DNA of 42,042 nt from Candidatus Poribacteria bacterium (GTDB taxonomy: Bacteria > Poribacteria > WGA-4E > WGA-3G), in contig JAPPCZ010000074.1 of NCBI GenBank assembly GCA_028824685.1, positions 1-42,042 on the forward strand, written 5' to 3'. The notes under the pieces are model-generated. The model worked only from the letters and a program-made list of their open reading frames with translations, searched no databases and had not been told where the DNA came from. Every line of letters starts with the position of its first letter. The stretch's first letter is position 1. Below, one piece after another: positions 18,282 through 27,489 of this stretch. The position numbers were made by a program, and so were the translations under genes.

Positions 18282-18896
18282 TTAGGTTTCTGAGGTTATC
18301 TTGATAACCTTCCGACCTTCAACTTTCAGTTTACCTTGTGCATAACTCTTAATAACTTTCGGATATAGTTTATGTTCTTCAATCTGAATCCGTTTGTGTA
18401 AACTCTCTTCATCGTCTGTATCATAAACAGGGACAACTGTTTGCGCGATGATCGGTCCTGTATCTACATCTTCGTCAACGAAATGCACAGTAACACCTGC
18501 CACCTTAACACCGTAAGCTAAACTATCAGCAACAGGGGTTGCACCCGGGAAAGCAGGTAGAAGGCTTGGGTGAACATTAATAATTCGGTTGCGGTATTTA
18601 CGTACGAGCGGGGGTTGAAATAGTTTCATAAAACCAGCAAGTACAATTAATTCAACCGAATAGTTTTCAATTTGTCTTGAAATTTCCGCATCATAAGCAA
18701 TGCGATTCTCAAAATCTTGCGTTCTGACAATTTGTGTCGGAATACCTGCACGCTTTGCTCGTGTTAATGCGTAGGCTTTCCGTCGGTCACTAATTACAAC
18801 TGCGATTTTAATACCGCTGGTTTTGTCTTCATGTAACTGCTCAATCAGGGTTTGCAGATTAGTTCCGCTTCCTGAAACGAGTACCGCAATTTTCAC
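18282..18896 (-). CDS. purN: Phosphoribosylglycinamide formyltransferase
   Basis: PurN transfers a formyl group from 10-formyl-tetrahydrofolate to GAR in purine synthesis. The 204-residue protein begins KIAVLVSGSGTNLQ, the substrate-phosphate loop, and has the catalytic triad N107, H109 (INVHPSLLPAFPG) and D145 (DEDVDTGPII). The length is normal. It lies 69 nt beyond the last VWA gene (stop 18966) on the same strand, so it may be read through from that operon or have its own promoter. No other purine gene is nearby. Confidence 0.95.
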   Translation of the reverse strand: MKIAVLVSGSGTNLQTLIEQLHEDKTSGIKIAVVISDRRKAYALTRAKRAGIPTQIVRTQDFENRIAYDAEISRQIENYSVELIVLAGFMKLFQPPLVRKYRNRIINVHPSLLPAFPGATPVADSLAYGVKVAGVTVHFVDEDVDTGPIIAQTVVPVYDTDDEESLHKRIQIEEHKLYPKVIKSYAQGKLKVEGRKVIKITSET

Positions 18897-18965
18897 TGTT
18901 TATCTCTTTTGATGTAATTTGAAATTCAACATGCCTAAAAATTGTATACCATGATAGATTGGTGA

Positions 18966-20108
18966 TTAGTTTTTTGGAATGGCATACCAACTACCGTTAG
19001 TGCTTGCCGCAAGTAATTTGTGCTCCTTGTCTGAAATCCCGAGTACGTTGACATAGATACCGAACTCGTTACAGAGCGCAATTGTGTCGGACACTGTCTT
19101 ACCTTCCATGCTTGTGAAAGGTTCATCGGTGACGAGGATAAGATGCTTTTTAGATGTAGCACGGAACCGCATTTCATTGATAGTTTTGTCAATAGCATCC
19201 AATGCGTTTTCGCCTCGGCGAGAAATAATCGCATTTATTTTCTCTTTGTATTCCGCTATATTTTGGGTCAATTGTATCACTTTGATGACATTCCGTACGG
19301 GTGCATAAAATTCTGTCAATCCAAGTGCATAGTCAACACCAGAGGACTCGTATACATCAACCATTTCAATTACATGATTAGCGACTGCCTTGATATTGTC
19401 ACTCATACTTCCGCTGGTATCAATGACAAAAACCACATCAATAGGTCCACCATCACTTGTTGCAAGAATTTCGCTCGCGAGGTTCCTCATAACATCGTTA
19501 AATGGAATATTCGGTAAAGAAGGTTTGTCCTTAAAGATATCATCTATTTGTGCTATGCCATTGCTACCGATTGTTTCAGCAAAATCAAGCGTAGAAGGGG
19601 TAGGCGTCCGTTTAATACCGGACATCCCGTTGGAACGTTTTGAGCCAAGAGAGCCACTTACTGTTGGTTCTGCTGCTTCAGTCTTTGATAAGCCATCTTC
19701 AACTTGACGAAGTTGACGGAGCGCGGTGCTGACGTTCACTTTTGCGTCTGACACCGTATTCTGCTTCAGTTGTAAATGTTCTGTAACAACAGGTGCCGTA
19801 GGTGCAATATTAGGTTGAAATGTTATTTGCGCGGTAATTGATTCAACTTTCGCAGGTAATATTTTCGATGCTTCAAACAAAGTTGGTTTCTGCTGTTGAT
19901 GTATTAATGTCTTCATCGGTTTCTTTGATAGCAGCGGTTTCGGCACGGTTTCAATTGTTGCGTCAAATTTGTCTTGAAAAGATAAGAGAGACTGGTTATT
20001 TACAGAAAAATAAAACAGCGTAATAAGAAAAAATACGTGGAGTATCATTGAAATGAACAAAGCATTACGCGTTATAGATTTCACGGTACGGCGGCTTGTA
20101 TTTTTCAT
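18966..20108 (-). CDS. Membrane-anchored VWA protein, array copy 1 (single VWA)
   Basis: This is the last and shortest member of a four-gene tandem family, 380 residues from the ATG at 20108 (AAGGAG 8 nt upstream; a TTG at 20126 is rejected). A basic N-terminus (KNTSRRTVKSITRNA) leads into one membrane helix (about 15-36), then a proline- and lysine-rich linker, a conserved VKVNVSTALRQLRQVEDGLSKTEAAEP segment, and one von Willebrand A domain. The metal site reads D-T-S-G-S and LILVTDEP, so the MIDAS is intact. Unlike its three paralogues it ends after the first VWA domain (NGSWYAIPKN). The domain should lie outside the inner membrane. Function unknown. Confidence 0.85.
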   Translation of the reverse strand: MKNTSRRTVKSITRNALFISMILHVFFLITLFYFSVNNQSLLSFQDKFDATIETVPKPLLSKKPMKTLIHQQQKPTLFEASKILPAKVESITAQITFQPNIAPTAPVVTEHLQLKQNTVSDAKVNVSTALRQLRQVEDGLSKTEAAEPTVSGSLGSKRSNGMSGIKRTPTPSTLDFAETIGSNGIAQIDDIFKDKPSLPNIPFNDVMRNLASEILATSDGGPIDVVFVIDTSGSMSDNIKAVANHVIEMVDVYESSGVDYALGLTEFYAPVRNVIKVIQLTQNIAEYKEKINAIISRRGENALDAIDKTINEMRFRATSKKHLILVTDEPFTSMEGKTVSDTIALCNEFGIYVNVLGISDKEHKLLAASTNGSWYAIPKN

Positions 20109-20141
20109 TATTTGTCTCCTTATCAAGAAATCTTGTAAACC

Positions 20142-21931
20142 TTACCAATTTACGTGATAGTTTAAAAGTCCTCCAGGCATTGTTACCCAGACGCCTCCAG
20201 TTTTGATTGTTACGTGATGTAGAAAATCGTCAAAAGTTCCGACAACGCTTACTACAGCGTGTTTTTCTTCTAAGAACTGGATGACACCTGATGTGGGTAC
20301 GTTTTTATTTATAGGTTCATCTGTAACAAGGATAAGATGTGTTTGCGCACCCGGACGGAGTTTAATCTGTCGCAATCCTTCAGTAACAGCATGTAATAGG
20401 TTTTCATCTTCTTGACACGGCAGTTCGGCAATTTTGTGGATCTGATCAAGAGTTTGTGGCGGATTGAATACATTCACTATGTTTACGGAAGCACGTGTCT
20501 GAAACCTAACAACACCTATTTGATAGTCGATGAGAGCATTATCCCAATCCCGGACCAAAAAATCCAATTGTTTCATAAACTGTGGAAGTTTATCTTCCAT
20601 ACTTTTACTTGCATCAATGAACAAGACGATATCAACAGGTGTATTCCCATTTTTTGGGAGCAATATCTGTTTTATTGCCTGGACTGATCCCCATTGTGTT
20701 TTCCTTAAGAAATTGTGCTTCGCTCTTGTCGGTAAGGATGAAAATTGTCGCCCTTGACGCTTTTTTGGATCTTCTGGAATTGCGTGCCATTTTCCATTCG
20801 TTTCAGATGCAAGTAATTGGTGTTGTTTGTTTGGCAGACCAAGAACATTAACATAAATACCAAACTCGCGACATAAGGCAATTGAGTCTTGGACTGTTAA
20901 ACCTTCAAGACTGCCAAATGGCTCATCAGTGACGAGAATGAGATGTTTTTTGGATGTGGCACGGAATTTCATTTCGTCGACTGTTTGCGCGATAGCGTCC
21001 AATGCGAATTCGTCTCCACGTGGGACAATTGCACGTATATCCCGTTTGTATACTGATAATTTTTTCGTCAATTGAAAAACCTCTATAAAATTTACCAGCT
21101 TCCGTGAGTTTTTCTTTGTTCGTGCAGAGAAATGGGTTAAACCGAGTGTGTAATCAATATCTGAAGATTTGTAGACATCAATCATTTCTGCCAAGTGTTC
21201 ATAAACCCCTTTTATATTATCACCCATACTATCGCTGGCATCAACGACAAAAACCACATCAACAGGTCCTCCACCACTTGTTGCTATAATTTCGCTTGCG
21301 AGTTTCTCCATAACTTTGCTAAATCGAACATAAGGAACAGCCGTTTCGTTCCCTTGAATATCACCTATCTGTGTTGGGACCGCGTCATCATCAACTGTTG
21401 TCCCCGCAACATCAATCGTAGCAGGTATAGGTCTACGTTGGACACTTGGTCCACCGGAACGTTTTGAACCGAGAGAACTACCGACTGTTGGTCCTGCCGC
21501 TTCTAATTTTGATAAGCTATTTTCAACTTCACGCAGTTCGTTGAGCGCTGTGCTAACATTCACTTTTACGTCCGGCGTAGTATCTGTCTGCTTAAGGTGT
21601 GGCTGTTCTGTAACAATAGGTGTTGTTGTCGCAACACGAGATTGAAAAATCAGTTCCGGCGTAATCGACTCAACTTTAGCAAGTGGCGTTTTTGCTGTTT
21701 CGTGCACGTTGGTTTTGAACTGTCGGCGTATTGGTGCTTGCATCGTTTTTTTGACACTGTTTTTGGAATTTCTTCTATTGTTGCGTCAATCTTGTTGTGA
21801 AACGATAAGACAGGCTGGTCGCTTATAGTAAAATAAAACAGTGTAATAAGCAAGAACACGTGTAGTATCATTGAAATAAACAAAGCATTACGTGTTATAG
21901 ATTTCACGGTGCGACGGCTTATATTTTTCAT
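20142..21931 (-). pseudogene. Membrane-anchored double-VWA protein, array copy 2 (frameshifted)
   Basis: The N-terminal part (from ATG 21931: basic tail, membrane helix, ATIEEIPKTVSKK) and the main part (from about 21745 down to 20142) are in different frames. They join exactly at a run of seven A (minus strand; T7 at 21746-21752). One more A, or a -1 ribosomal slip on A_AAA_AAA, restores S-K-K-T-M-Q-A-P-I in line with copy 1. Downstream, both VWA domains and their MIDAS motifs (DASDSM and DASKSM; LILVTDEP twice) are intact. The clean remainder argues for a recent event, a sequencing error or productive slippage rather than old decay. The 33-nt spacers match those of the other copies. Confidence 0.8.
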
Positions 21932-21964
21932 TGTTTATACCTCATCAACGAATCTTTTAAAACA

Positions 21965-23800
21965 TTACCAGTGCCTGTGATTAGTTGTGTGTCCCTCTGG
22001 AATCGGCACCCACACACCACCCGTTTTAATTGTTACCTCTTCTTGAAAATCATCAAAAGTTCCGATAATACTTACAACGGCCTGTTTTTCCTCTAAAAAC
22101 TGGATGACACCTGCTGAAGGTGAGTTTTTACTTACAGGTTCATCGGTGACGAGGATGAGATGTGTTTGTGCATCCGGACGGAGCTTAATACGACGCAAAC
22201 CTTCAGTAATAGCGTGCAGCAGGTTTTCATCTTCTTGACATGGCAGTTCGACAATTTTGTGGATCTGATCAAGAGATTGTGGTGGATTGAATACATTCAC
22301 TATGTCAACGGAAGCACGTGTCCGAAACCTAACGACACCTATCTGATAGTTGATAAGTGCGTTATCCCAATCTCGAACCCAAATATTCAGTTGTTGTAAA
22401 AATTGTGGAAGTTTATCTTCCATGCTTTTACTTCCATCAATAAATAAGACAATATCCACTGGTGCGTTTCCAGCATTTTGCAGTAATCTCTTACCGAGCT
22501 TCTGGACATCCTGCCATTCTGCCTGTCTAAGCGCCTGTTTCTGTGCTCTTGACTTTTTTTCGAGGGTATTGGGTCTGCGTTGCCTTGCTTGTCGTTGCCT
22601 TGCTTGTCGTTTCTTCGGGTCTTCAGGAATTGGGTGCCATTTTCCATTCGTCTCAGATGCAAGTAATTGTTGTTGTTTGCTTGGCAGACCAAGAACATTA
22701 ACAAAAATACCAAACTCGCGACATAGGGCGATTGAGTCTTCTACTGTTAAACCTTCAAGGCTGGTCAACGGTTCATCAGTAACGAGAATAAGATGTTTTT
22801 TGGACGTGGCACGGAATTTCATTTCATTGACTGTTTGCGCTATAGCGTCCAACGCTTTTTCATCACCGCGAGGGACAATCGCATATAGATTCTGTCTGTA
22901 TTCAGATAATTTTTGAGTTAATTGAAAAACTTTTATATAGTTTTCTTGTTCCCGTGAATTTATTCCTACTGTAAAGAAATAGGTTAAACCGAGGGCATAA
23001 TCAATATCTGAAGATTTGTAGACATCAACCATCTCTGCCAAGTGTTCAACAACTGCTTTTATCTCATCAACCATACTACTACTGGCATCAATAACAAAAA
23101 CGACATCAATAGGACCACCTTCACTTGTTTCTACAATTTCATTTGCGAGATTCTTCATAACGGGGCCAGAAGGAATATATGGTAAAGGCAGTCTTTTCTC
23201 TTGGAGATAAAGCCGTTTTTTCTCTTGGAGATCTGGAAAAGTTGGAATATCGTCATCGGTATCTGTTGTTCCTGTGATATCAAGTGTGGCAGGAACTGGT
23301 GTGCGTTGTACACCCAGCATACTGGAGCGTTTTGAACCGAAAGCACTTCCTATTGTTGGTTCTGCTGCTTCAGTTTTTGATAAGCCATTTTCAACTTGAC
23401 GCAGTTCGTTGAGCGCTGTGCTAACGTTCACTTTTACGTCAGGTGCTGTATTTGTCTGTTCGATCCGTGGTTGTTCTGAAACAATGGGGGACGGAGGCGT
23501 AAGACGAGGTTGAAACGCAATGTGCGGTTTAATCGCTTCAACTTCTGCAAGTGGTTTTGCTGTTTTATGCACGGTTTTTGTGTGTTGTTGAAGTATTGGT
23601 GCTTTTTTGGGAATCTTTGCTGGCAGTTGCTTCGGTACTGTTTCAATTGTTGCGTCAAGTTTGTCTTGAAAAGATAAAAGAGACTGGTTACGGACAGAAA
23701 AATAAAACAGTGTAATAAGCAAGAACACGTGTAGTATCATTGAAATAATCAACGCATTACGCGTTATAGATTTCACGGTACGACGGCTTATATTTTTCAT
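21965..23800 (-). CDS. Membrane-anchored double-VWA protein, array copy 3
   Basis: The 611-residue protein has a basic N-terminus and membrane helix (about 15-36), a linker, and two von Willebrand A domains. Both have D-x-S-x-S metal motifs (IDASSSM; IDGSKSM) and LILVTDEP. It is unusual in two places: the linker has a doubled EKKRLYLQEKR stretch from a short DNA duplication, and the segment between the VWA domains has a repeated RQARQ unit. Its last ~350 bp are identical to copy 4. GAGGT lies 7-8 nt before the ATG. Copies are separated by 33 nt on each side. It is likely exposed to the periplasm as an adhesion or complex-assembly module; no enzyme activity is expected. Confidence 0.88.
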   Translation of the reverse strand: MKNISRRTVKSITRNALIISMILHVFLLITLFYFSVRNQSLLSFQDKLDATIETVPKQLPAKIPKKAPILQQHTKTVHKTAKPLAEVEAIKPHIAFQPRLTPPSPIVSEQPRIEQTNTAPDVKVNVSTALNELRQVENGLSKTEAAEPTIGSAFGSKRSSMLGVQRTPVPATLDITGTTDTDDDIPTFPDLQEKKRLYLQEKRLPLPYIPSGPVMKNLANEIVETSEGGPIDVVFVIDASSSMVDEIKAVVEHLAEMVDVYKSSDIDYALGLTYFFTVGINSREQENYIKVFQLTQKLSEYRQNLYAIVPRGDEKALDAIAQTVNEMKFRATSKKHLILVTDEPLTSLEGLTVEDSIALCREFGIFVNVLGLPSKQQQLLASETNGKWHPIPEDPKKRQARQRQARQRRPNTLEKKSRAQKQALRQAEWQDVQKLGKRLLQNAGNAPVDIVLFIDGSKSMEDKLPQFLQQLNIWVRDWDNALINYQIGVVRFRTRASVDIVNVFNPPQSLDQIHKIVELPCQEDENLLHAITEGLRRIKLRPDAQTHLILVTDEPVSKNSPSAGVIQFLEEKQAVVSIIGTFDDFQEEVTIKTGGVWVPIPEGHTTNHRHW

Positions 23801-23833
23801 TGTTTATACCTCATCTACGAATCTCGTAAAACA

Positions 23834-25624
23834 TTACCAGTGCCTGTGATTAGTTGTGTGTCCCTCTGGAATCGGCACCCACACACCACCCGTTTTAATT
23901 GTTACCTCTTCTTGAAAATCATCAAAAGTTCCGATAATACTTACAACGGCCTGTTTTTCCTCTAAAAACTGGATGACACCTGCTGAAGGTGAGTTTTTAC
24001 TTACAGGTTCATCGGTGACGAGGATGAGATGTGTTTGTGCATCCGGACGGAGCTTAATACGACGCAAACCTTCAGTAATAGCGTGCAGCAGGTTTTCATC
24101 TTCTTGACATGGCAGTTCGACAATTTTGTGGATCTGATCAAGAGATTGTGGTGGATTGAATACATTCACTATGTCAACAGAAGCACGTGTCCGAAACCTA
24201 ACGACACCAATCTGATAGTTGATAAGTGCGTTATCCCAATCCCGAACCCAAATATCCAGTTGTTGTAAAAATTGTGGAAGTTTATCTTCCATGCTCTTAC
24301 TTGCATCAATGAACAAGACGATGTCTACAGATGTATTCCCATATTTTTGGAGCAATGTTTTCTTGATCTGCTGTGCCTTTTGCCAGTGTGTTGTTCTCAG
24401 CAATTGGGTTCTTTGCTTTAGTGTTAGACTTCTATTGCTTTGCACTGCTTGTTGCCTCTTCGGATCCTCGGGAATTGCGTGCCATTTTCCATTCGTTTCA
24501 GAGGCAAGCAATTGGTGTTGTTTGTTTGGCAGACCAAGGATATTAACATAAATGCCAAACTCGCGACATAACGCAATTGAGTCTTGGACTGTTAGACCTT
24601 CAAGACTGTTGAACGGTTCATCAGTAACGAGAATAAGATGTTTTTTGGATGTGGCACGGAATTTCATTTCGTCGACTGTTTGCGCGATAGCGTCCAACGC
24701 TTTTTCATCACCGCGAGGAACAATCGTATTTAGACTCTGTTTGTATGCAGAAAATTTTTGAGTCAATTGAAAAACTTTTATATAGTTTTCTTGTTTCCGT
24801 GAATTTCCCATTGCTCGTGCAGAGAAATGGGTTAAACCGAGTGCGTAATCAATATCTGAAGATTTGTAGACATCAACCATTTCTGCCAAGTGTTCAACAA
24901 CTGCTTTTATATTATCACCCATACTACTGCTGGCATCAATAACAAAAACCACATCAATCGGTCCGCCATCACTTGTTTCCACGATCTCACGTGCAAGACT
25001 TTTGATAACAGAACCAAATGGAATATAGGGTAAAGAGGGTTTGTTTTCTTGGAGATCTGCTATATTTGGAATATCGTCATCGTCATCTACTGTTTCAGCA
25101 ATATCAAGCGTAGTACGGGTAGGTGTGCGTTGTGCGCCCAGCATACCGGAGCGTTTTGAACCGAAAGAACTTCCTATTGTTGGTTCTGCTGCCTCTGTCT
25201 TTGATAGCCCATCTTCAACTTGACGCAGTTCGTTGAGCGCGGTGCTGACATTCACTTTCACGTCAGGTGCTGTATTTGTCTGTTCAAGCCGTGGTTGTTC
25301 TGAAACAATGGGAGACGGAGGCGTAAGACGCGGCTGAAACGCAATGTGAGGCTTAATCGCTTCAACTTCTGTAAGTGGTTTTGCTGTTTTATACACGGTT
25401 TTTGTGTGTTGTTGAAATATTGGTGCTTTTTTGGGAATCCTTGCTGGCAGTGGTTTTGGTGCTGTTGCAAGTGTTACAGCAATCTTGTCTTGATTAGGTA
25501 AAATAGGCTGGTTGCGAACAGAAAAATAAAACAGCGTAACCAAAAAGAATACATGGAATATCGTTGAAATAAGCAGCGCATTACGCGTTATAGACCTTAC
25601 GGTGTGGCGGTTTAAACTTTTCAT
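23834..25624 (-). CDS. Membrane-anchored double-VWA protein, array copy 4
   Basis: The first VWA gene of the array, 596 residues. Order: basic tail (1-14), membrane helix (about 15-36), Pro/Lys/Thr-rich linker (50-125), conserved VKVNVSTALNELRQVEDGLSKTEAAEPTIGSSFGSKRSG (122-160), acidic DDDDD patch near 180, VWA domain 1 (about 223-385; D230/S232/S234, D335), VWA domain 2 (about 433-590; D440/S442/S444, D538). The N-terminal layout resembles TonB-type anchoring, but there is no TonB C-terminal domain. It begins 12 nt after the anti-sigma gene, so it is probably produced under the same control as the sigma factor. Confidence 0.9.
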   Translation of the reverse strand: MKSLNRHTVRSITRNALLISTIFHVFFLVTLFYFSVRNQPILPNQDKIAVTLATAPKPLPARIPKKAPIFQQHTKTVYKTAKPLTEVEAIKPHIAFQPRLTPPSPIVSEQPRLEQTNTAPDVKVNVSTALNELRQVEDGLSKTEAAEPTIGSSFGSKRSGMLGAQRTPTRTTLDIAETVDDDDDIPNIADLQENKPSLPYIPFGSVIKSLAREIVETSDGGPIDVVFVIDASSSMGDNIKAVVEHLAEMVDVYKSSDIDYALGLTHFSARAMGNSRKQENYIKVFQLTQKFSAYKQSLNTIVPRGDEKALDAIAQTVDEMKFRATSKKHLILVTDEPFNSLEGLTVQDSIALCREFGIYVNILGLPNKQHQLLASETNGKWHAIPEDPKRQQAVQSNRSLTLKQRTQLLRTTHWQKAQQIKKTLLQKYGNTSVDIVLFIDASKSMEDKLPQFLQQLDIWVRDWDNALINYQIGVVRFRTRASVDIVNVFNPPQSLDQIHKIVELPCQEDENLLHAITEGLRRIKLRPDAQTHLILVTDEPVSKNSPSAGVIQFLEEKQAVVSIIGTFDDFQEEVTIKTGGVWVPIPEGHTTNHRHW

Positions 25625-25636
25625 TGTTGAACCTCA

Positions 25637-26164
25637 TCAACGAATTTTAAGGGAACGTTTGGGTTCCTGCTGTGGAATTACTTCGAACGAAATAAGCCTT
25701 TCTTGTTGAACCTCTGATGATTTAGAACTTAATTGGGTGAACGGGTTAAGCCTATCAATACGAGGTGAATAGAGCGTTACACCTATCATTGTAAATACAG
25801 CAAATATTAACCCAAACATATAAACAAGGTTATAGGCGCGAATGTTGCCTCGCATCCGCATTTTCAATCCTTCAACAAACGAACCGAAGCGATTGAAGAT
25901 TGACTGCTGTGCCTTTTGGGTTGTTTTCAACGTAGTTGCACGAGACATTACAGTTGACAGAAAAGTATCGGAAGCCTCAACCGGTTCTGCAAGGTGAAGA
26001 AGTTTATGCGTCTGTTCTATCACCTTGACTCGGGCACTGCAATCCGGACACTGCTTTAGATGCCACCGAATAAGATGTCGTTTCCACGTGGGCATTTCAT
26101 GGTCAAAATAGGCTGAAAGTTGTGTCTGAACGTTTTTACATTCGCTTATTTTATATTTTTTCAT
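25637..26164 (-). CDS. Zinc-finger anti-sigma factor
   Basis: The 175-residue protein pairs with the ECF sigma factor immediately upstream. The N-terminal cytoplasmic domain has the zf-HC2/ZAS signature: an upstream Cys (ISECKNVQ), then H-L-K-Q-C-P-D-C (HxxxCxxC). A single membrane helix (YNLVYMFGLIFAVFTMIGVTLY, about 120-141) and a short outer tail follow. ZAS proteins hold ECF sigma factors at the membrane until a signal releases them. The ATG at 26164 has AGGAGG 8 nt upstream; the GTG at 26173 is too close to that site. It overlaps the sigma gene by 14 nt, typical of coupled translation. The four VWA genes follow in the same operon. Confidence 0.88.
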   Translation of the reverse strand: MKKYKISECKNVQTQLSAYFDHEMPTWKRHLIRWHLKQCPDCSARVKVIEQTHKLLHLAEPVEASDTFLSTVMSRATTLKTTQKAQQSIFNRFGSFVEGLKMRMRGNIRAYNLVYMFGLIFAVFTMIGVTLYSPRIDRLNPFTQLSSKSSEVQQERLISFEVIPQQEPKRSLKIR

Positions 26165-26750
26165 TGACTCCACCTCCTATTCCAGCATTGATAAGTAGTT
26201 TTTTCATGTTTTGACGTGCACGGTGAATTAATGATTTTACTGCTCCTGTTGAACAATTTAGAATATCAGAAATTTCTTCATAACTAAGTTCCTGATATGT
26301 TACCAGCGTTAATGCTAAACGTTGATTTTCTGGGAGCTGCTTTAATGTTTTTTTGATAAGTTGTTGGCGTTCTTTCTTTTCATAAAGGATATCCGGTTGA
26401 TAACGGGTATCTATCATAAATTCAGAGTGGTACACATCCTCGTTTTCTTCAACCATATCTTCCAGAAAGTAGGTATTTCGACGCGCCCGATTTCGGATTT
26501 CATTTTTTGATAAATTAGTAGCAATCGTATAAAGCCAACTTTTAAAGGATGCTTTCGGCTCATAACGACTCGCGTTCTTGAAAACACGGAGAAACGTCTC
26601 CTGCGCGAGATCTTCGGCACGATGATAATCGTTGATGGTATAATAGATATAGTTCACAAGCGCATCCTGATACCTTCTGACAAGCAACTCAAATGCACTC
26701 ATATCTCCTTTACTGCATTCCAGCATCAATTCTTCGTCTGAAACTATCAT
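26151..26750 (-). CDS. ECF-family RNA polymerase sigma factor
   Basis: The 199-residue sigma-70 family protein contains region 2 (AFELLVRRYQDALVNYIYY; AEDLAQETFLRVFKNASRYEP; FKSWLYTIATNLSKNEIRNRARR) and region 4 (LKQLPENQRLALTLVTYQELSYEEISDILNCSTGAVKSLIHRARQNMKKLL). Regions 1.1 and 3 are absent, which defines the ECF group. AGGAGA lies 5 nt before the ATG. It is followed, with overlap, by its zinc-finger anti-sigma factor and then the VWA array, and preceded by a TPR gene. ECF sigma factors usually activate their own operon; a promoter search would be needed to define the regulon. Confidence 0.95.
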   Translation of the reverse strand: MIVSDEELMLECSKGDMSAFELLVRRYQDALVNYIYYTINDYHRAEDLAQETFLRVFKNASRYEPKASFKSWLYTIATNLSKNEIRNRARRNTYFLEDMVEENEDVYHSEFMIDTRYQPDILYEKKERQQLIKKTLKQLPENQRLALTLVTYQELSYEEISDILNCSTGAVKSLIHRARQNMKKLLINAGIGGGVNEKI

Positions 26751-26789
26751 GATGTTCTCCTATCTATTTAGGTAAGTAACGATTTTGTT

Positions 26790-27398
26790 TTATTCTTGTT
26801 CGCTGCCCTTTGTTTTTCTTGGACGATACTCTTTGGCAGTATTTAATTTGAGGCGCATCGCAGTTTTAAAAGCAGCAATGGCTTCTTGCCGTTTGCCTCG
26901 GAGAGAGTAAACTGCTCCGAGTTCCGAATGTAATTCTGGGTGGTTCGGAATAGACCGGATAGCACTTTCGTAAACGTCAATTGCCTCGTCATAACGTTTT
27001 AACATACGATAGGTGGATGCAAGATTGATATACACCGTCACTTCACTCGGTTCGCACGCGATTGCCATTTTGTAAGCGTCAATCGCTTTTTCATAGTTTT
27101 CTAACATAAAATAAGCTAAACCGAGATGGAAATGTGCTTCAGCGGACTCACGATTATGTTGTATTACCTGAAGAAATTCTTCAATCGCTTTTTCATAGTT
27201 GCGAGCGTTTAAGGCATCCGCTCCCTGTTTTAAATGTTTGGCGGCGGCTTGATGAAGATGAATATCTAAGCGTCCACGCTGAATAACCCGATTCTGTAAT
27301 CTTTCTGATGAAATAACCGACTCATCACGTTTTAGCGGAGAGTTAGCGGACTCGTCTTTAATTGAGACTTGTTCTTCATCGGTTTTATTGTCTTTCAT
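26790..27398 (-). CDS. TPR protein, first gene of the sigma/VWA operon
   Basis: The 202-residue protein has a charged, disordered-looking N-terminus (1-55) and four tetratricopeptide repeats (about 58-190; KHLKQGADALNARNYEKAIEEF, AHFHLGLAYFMLENYEKAIDAY, VYINLASTYRMLKRYDEAIDVY, LHSELGAVYSLRGKRQEAIAAF). There is no signal peptide or membrane segment, so it is cytoplasmic. GGAG lies 7 nt before the ATG. It starts the series TPR - sigma - anti-sigma - VWA and may act as an adaptor in sigma regulation, but that is inference from position. Confidence 0.85.
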   Translation of the reverse strand: MKDNKTDEEQVSIKDESANSPLKRDESVISSERLQNRVIQRGRLDIHLHQAAAKHLKQGADALNARNYEKAIEEFLQVIQHNRESAEAHFHLGLAYFMLENYEKAIDAYKMAIACEPSEVTVYINLASTYRMLKRYDEAIDVYESAIRSIPNHPELHSELGAVYSLRGKRQEAIAAFKTAMRLKLNTAKEYRPRKTKGSEQE

Positions 27399-27436
27399 CC
27401 GTTAACTCCATTTCCCGTTTTCTGAACTCAATTACT

Positions 27437-27465
27437 GTAACACCTATGTGCAAAAAAAGTGTCAA
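27437..27465 (-). promoter_or_regulatory. Candidate promoter of the TPR-sigma-VWA operon
   Basis: On the minus strand a perfect TTGACA (27460-27465) is followed after 17 nt by TGTTAC (27437-27442), a poor -10. A housekeeping promoter is possible, but the weak -10 leaves room for ECF-dependent initiation in the same 91-nt gap. Confidence 0.4.
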
Positions 27466-27489
27466 ATTAATAACGATGTTGATGCAGCA

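Noticed and set aside
18966..25624. VWA array as a simple assembly duplication
   Set aside because: Copies differ clearly outside the identical block, have different lengths and unique insertions, so they are real paralogues.
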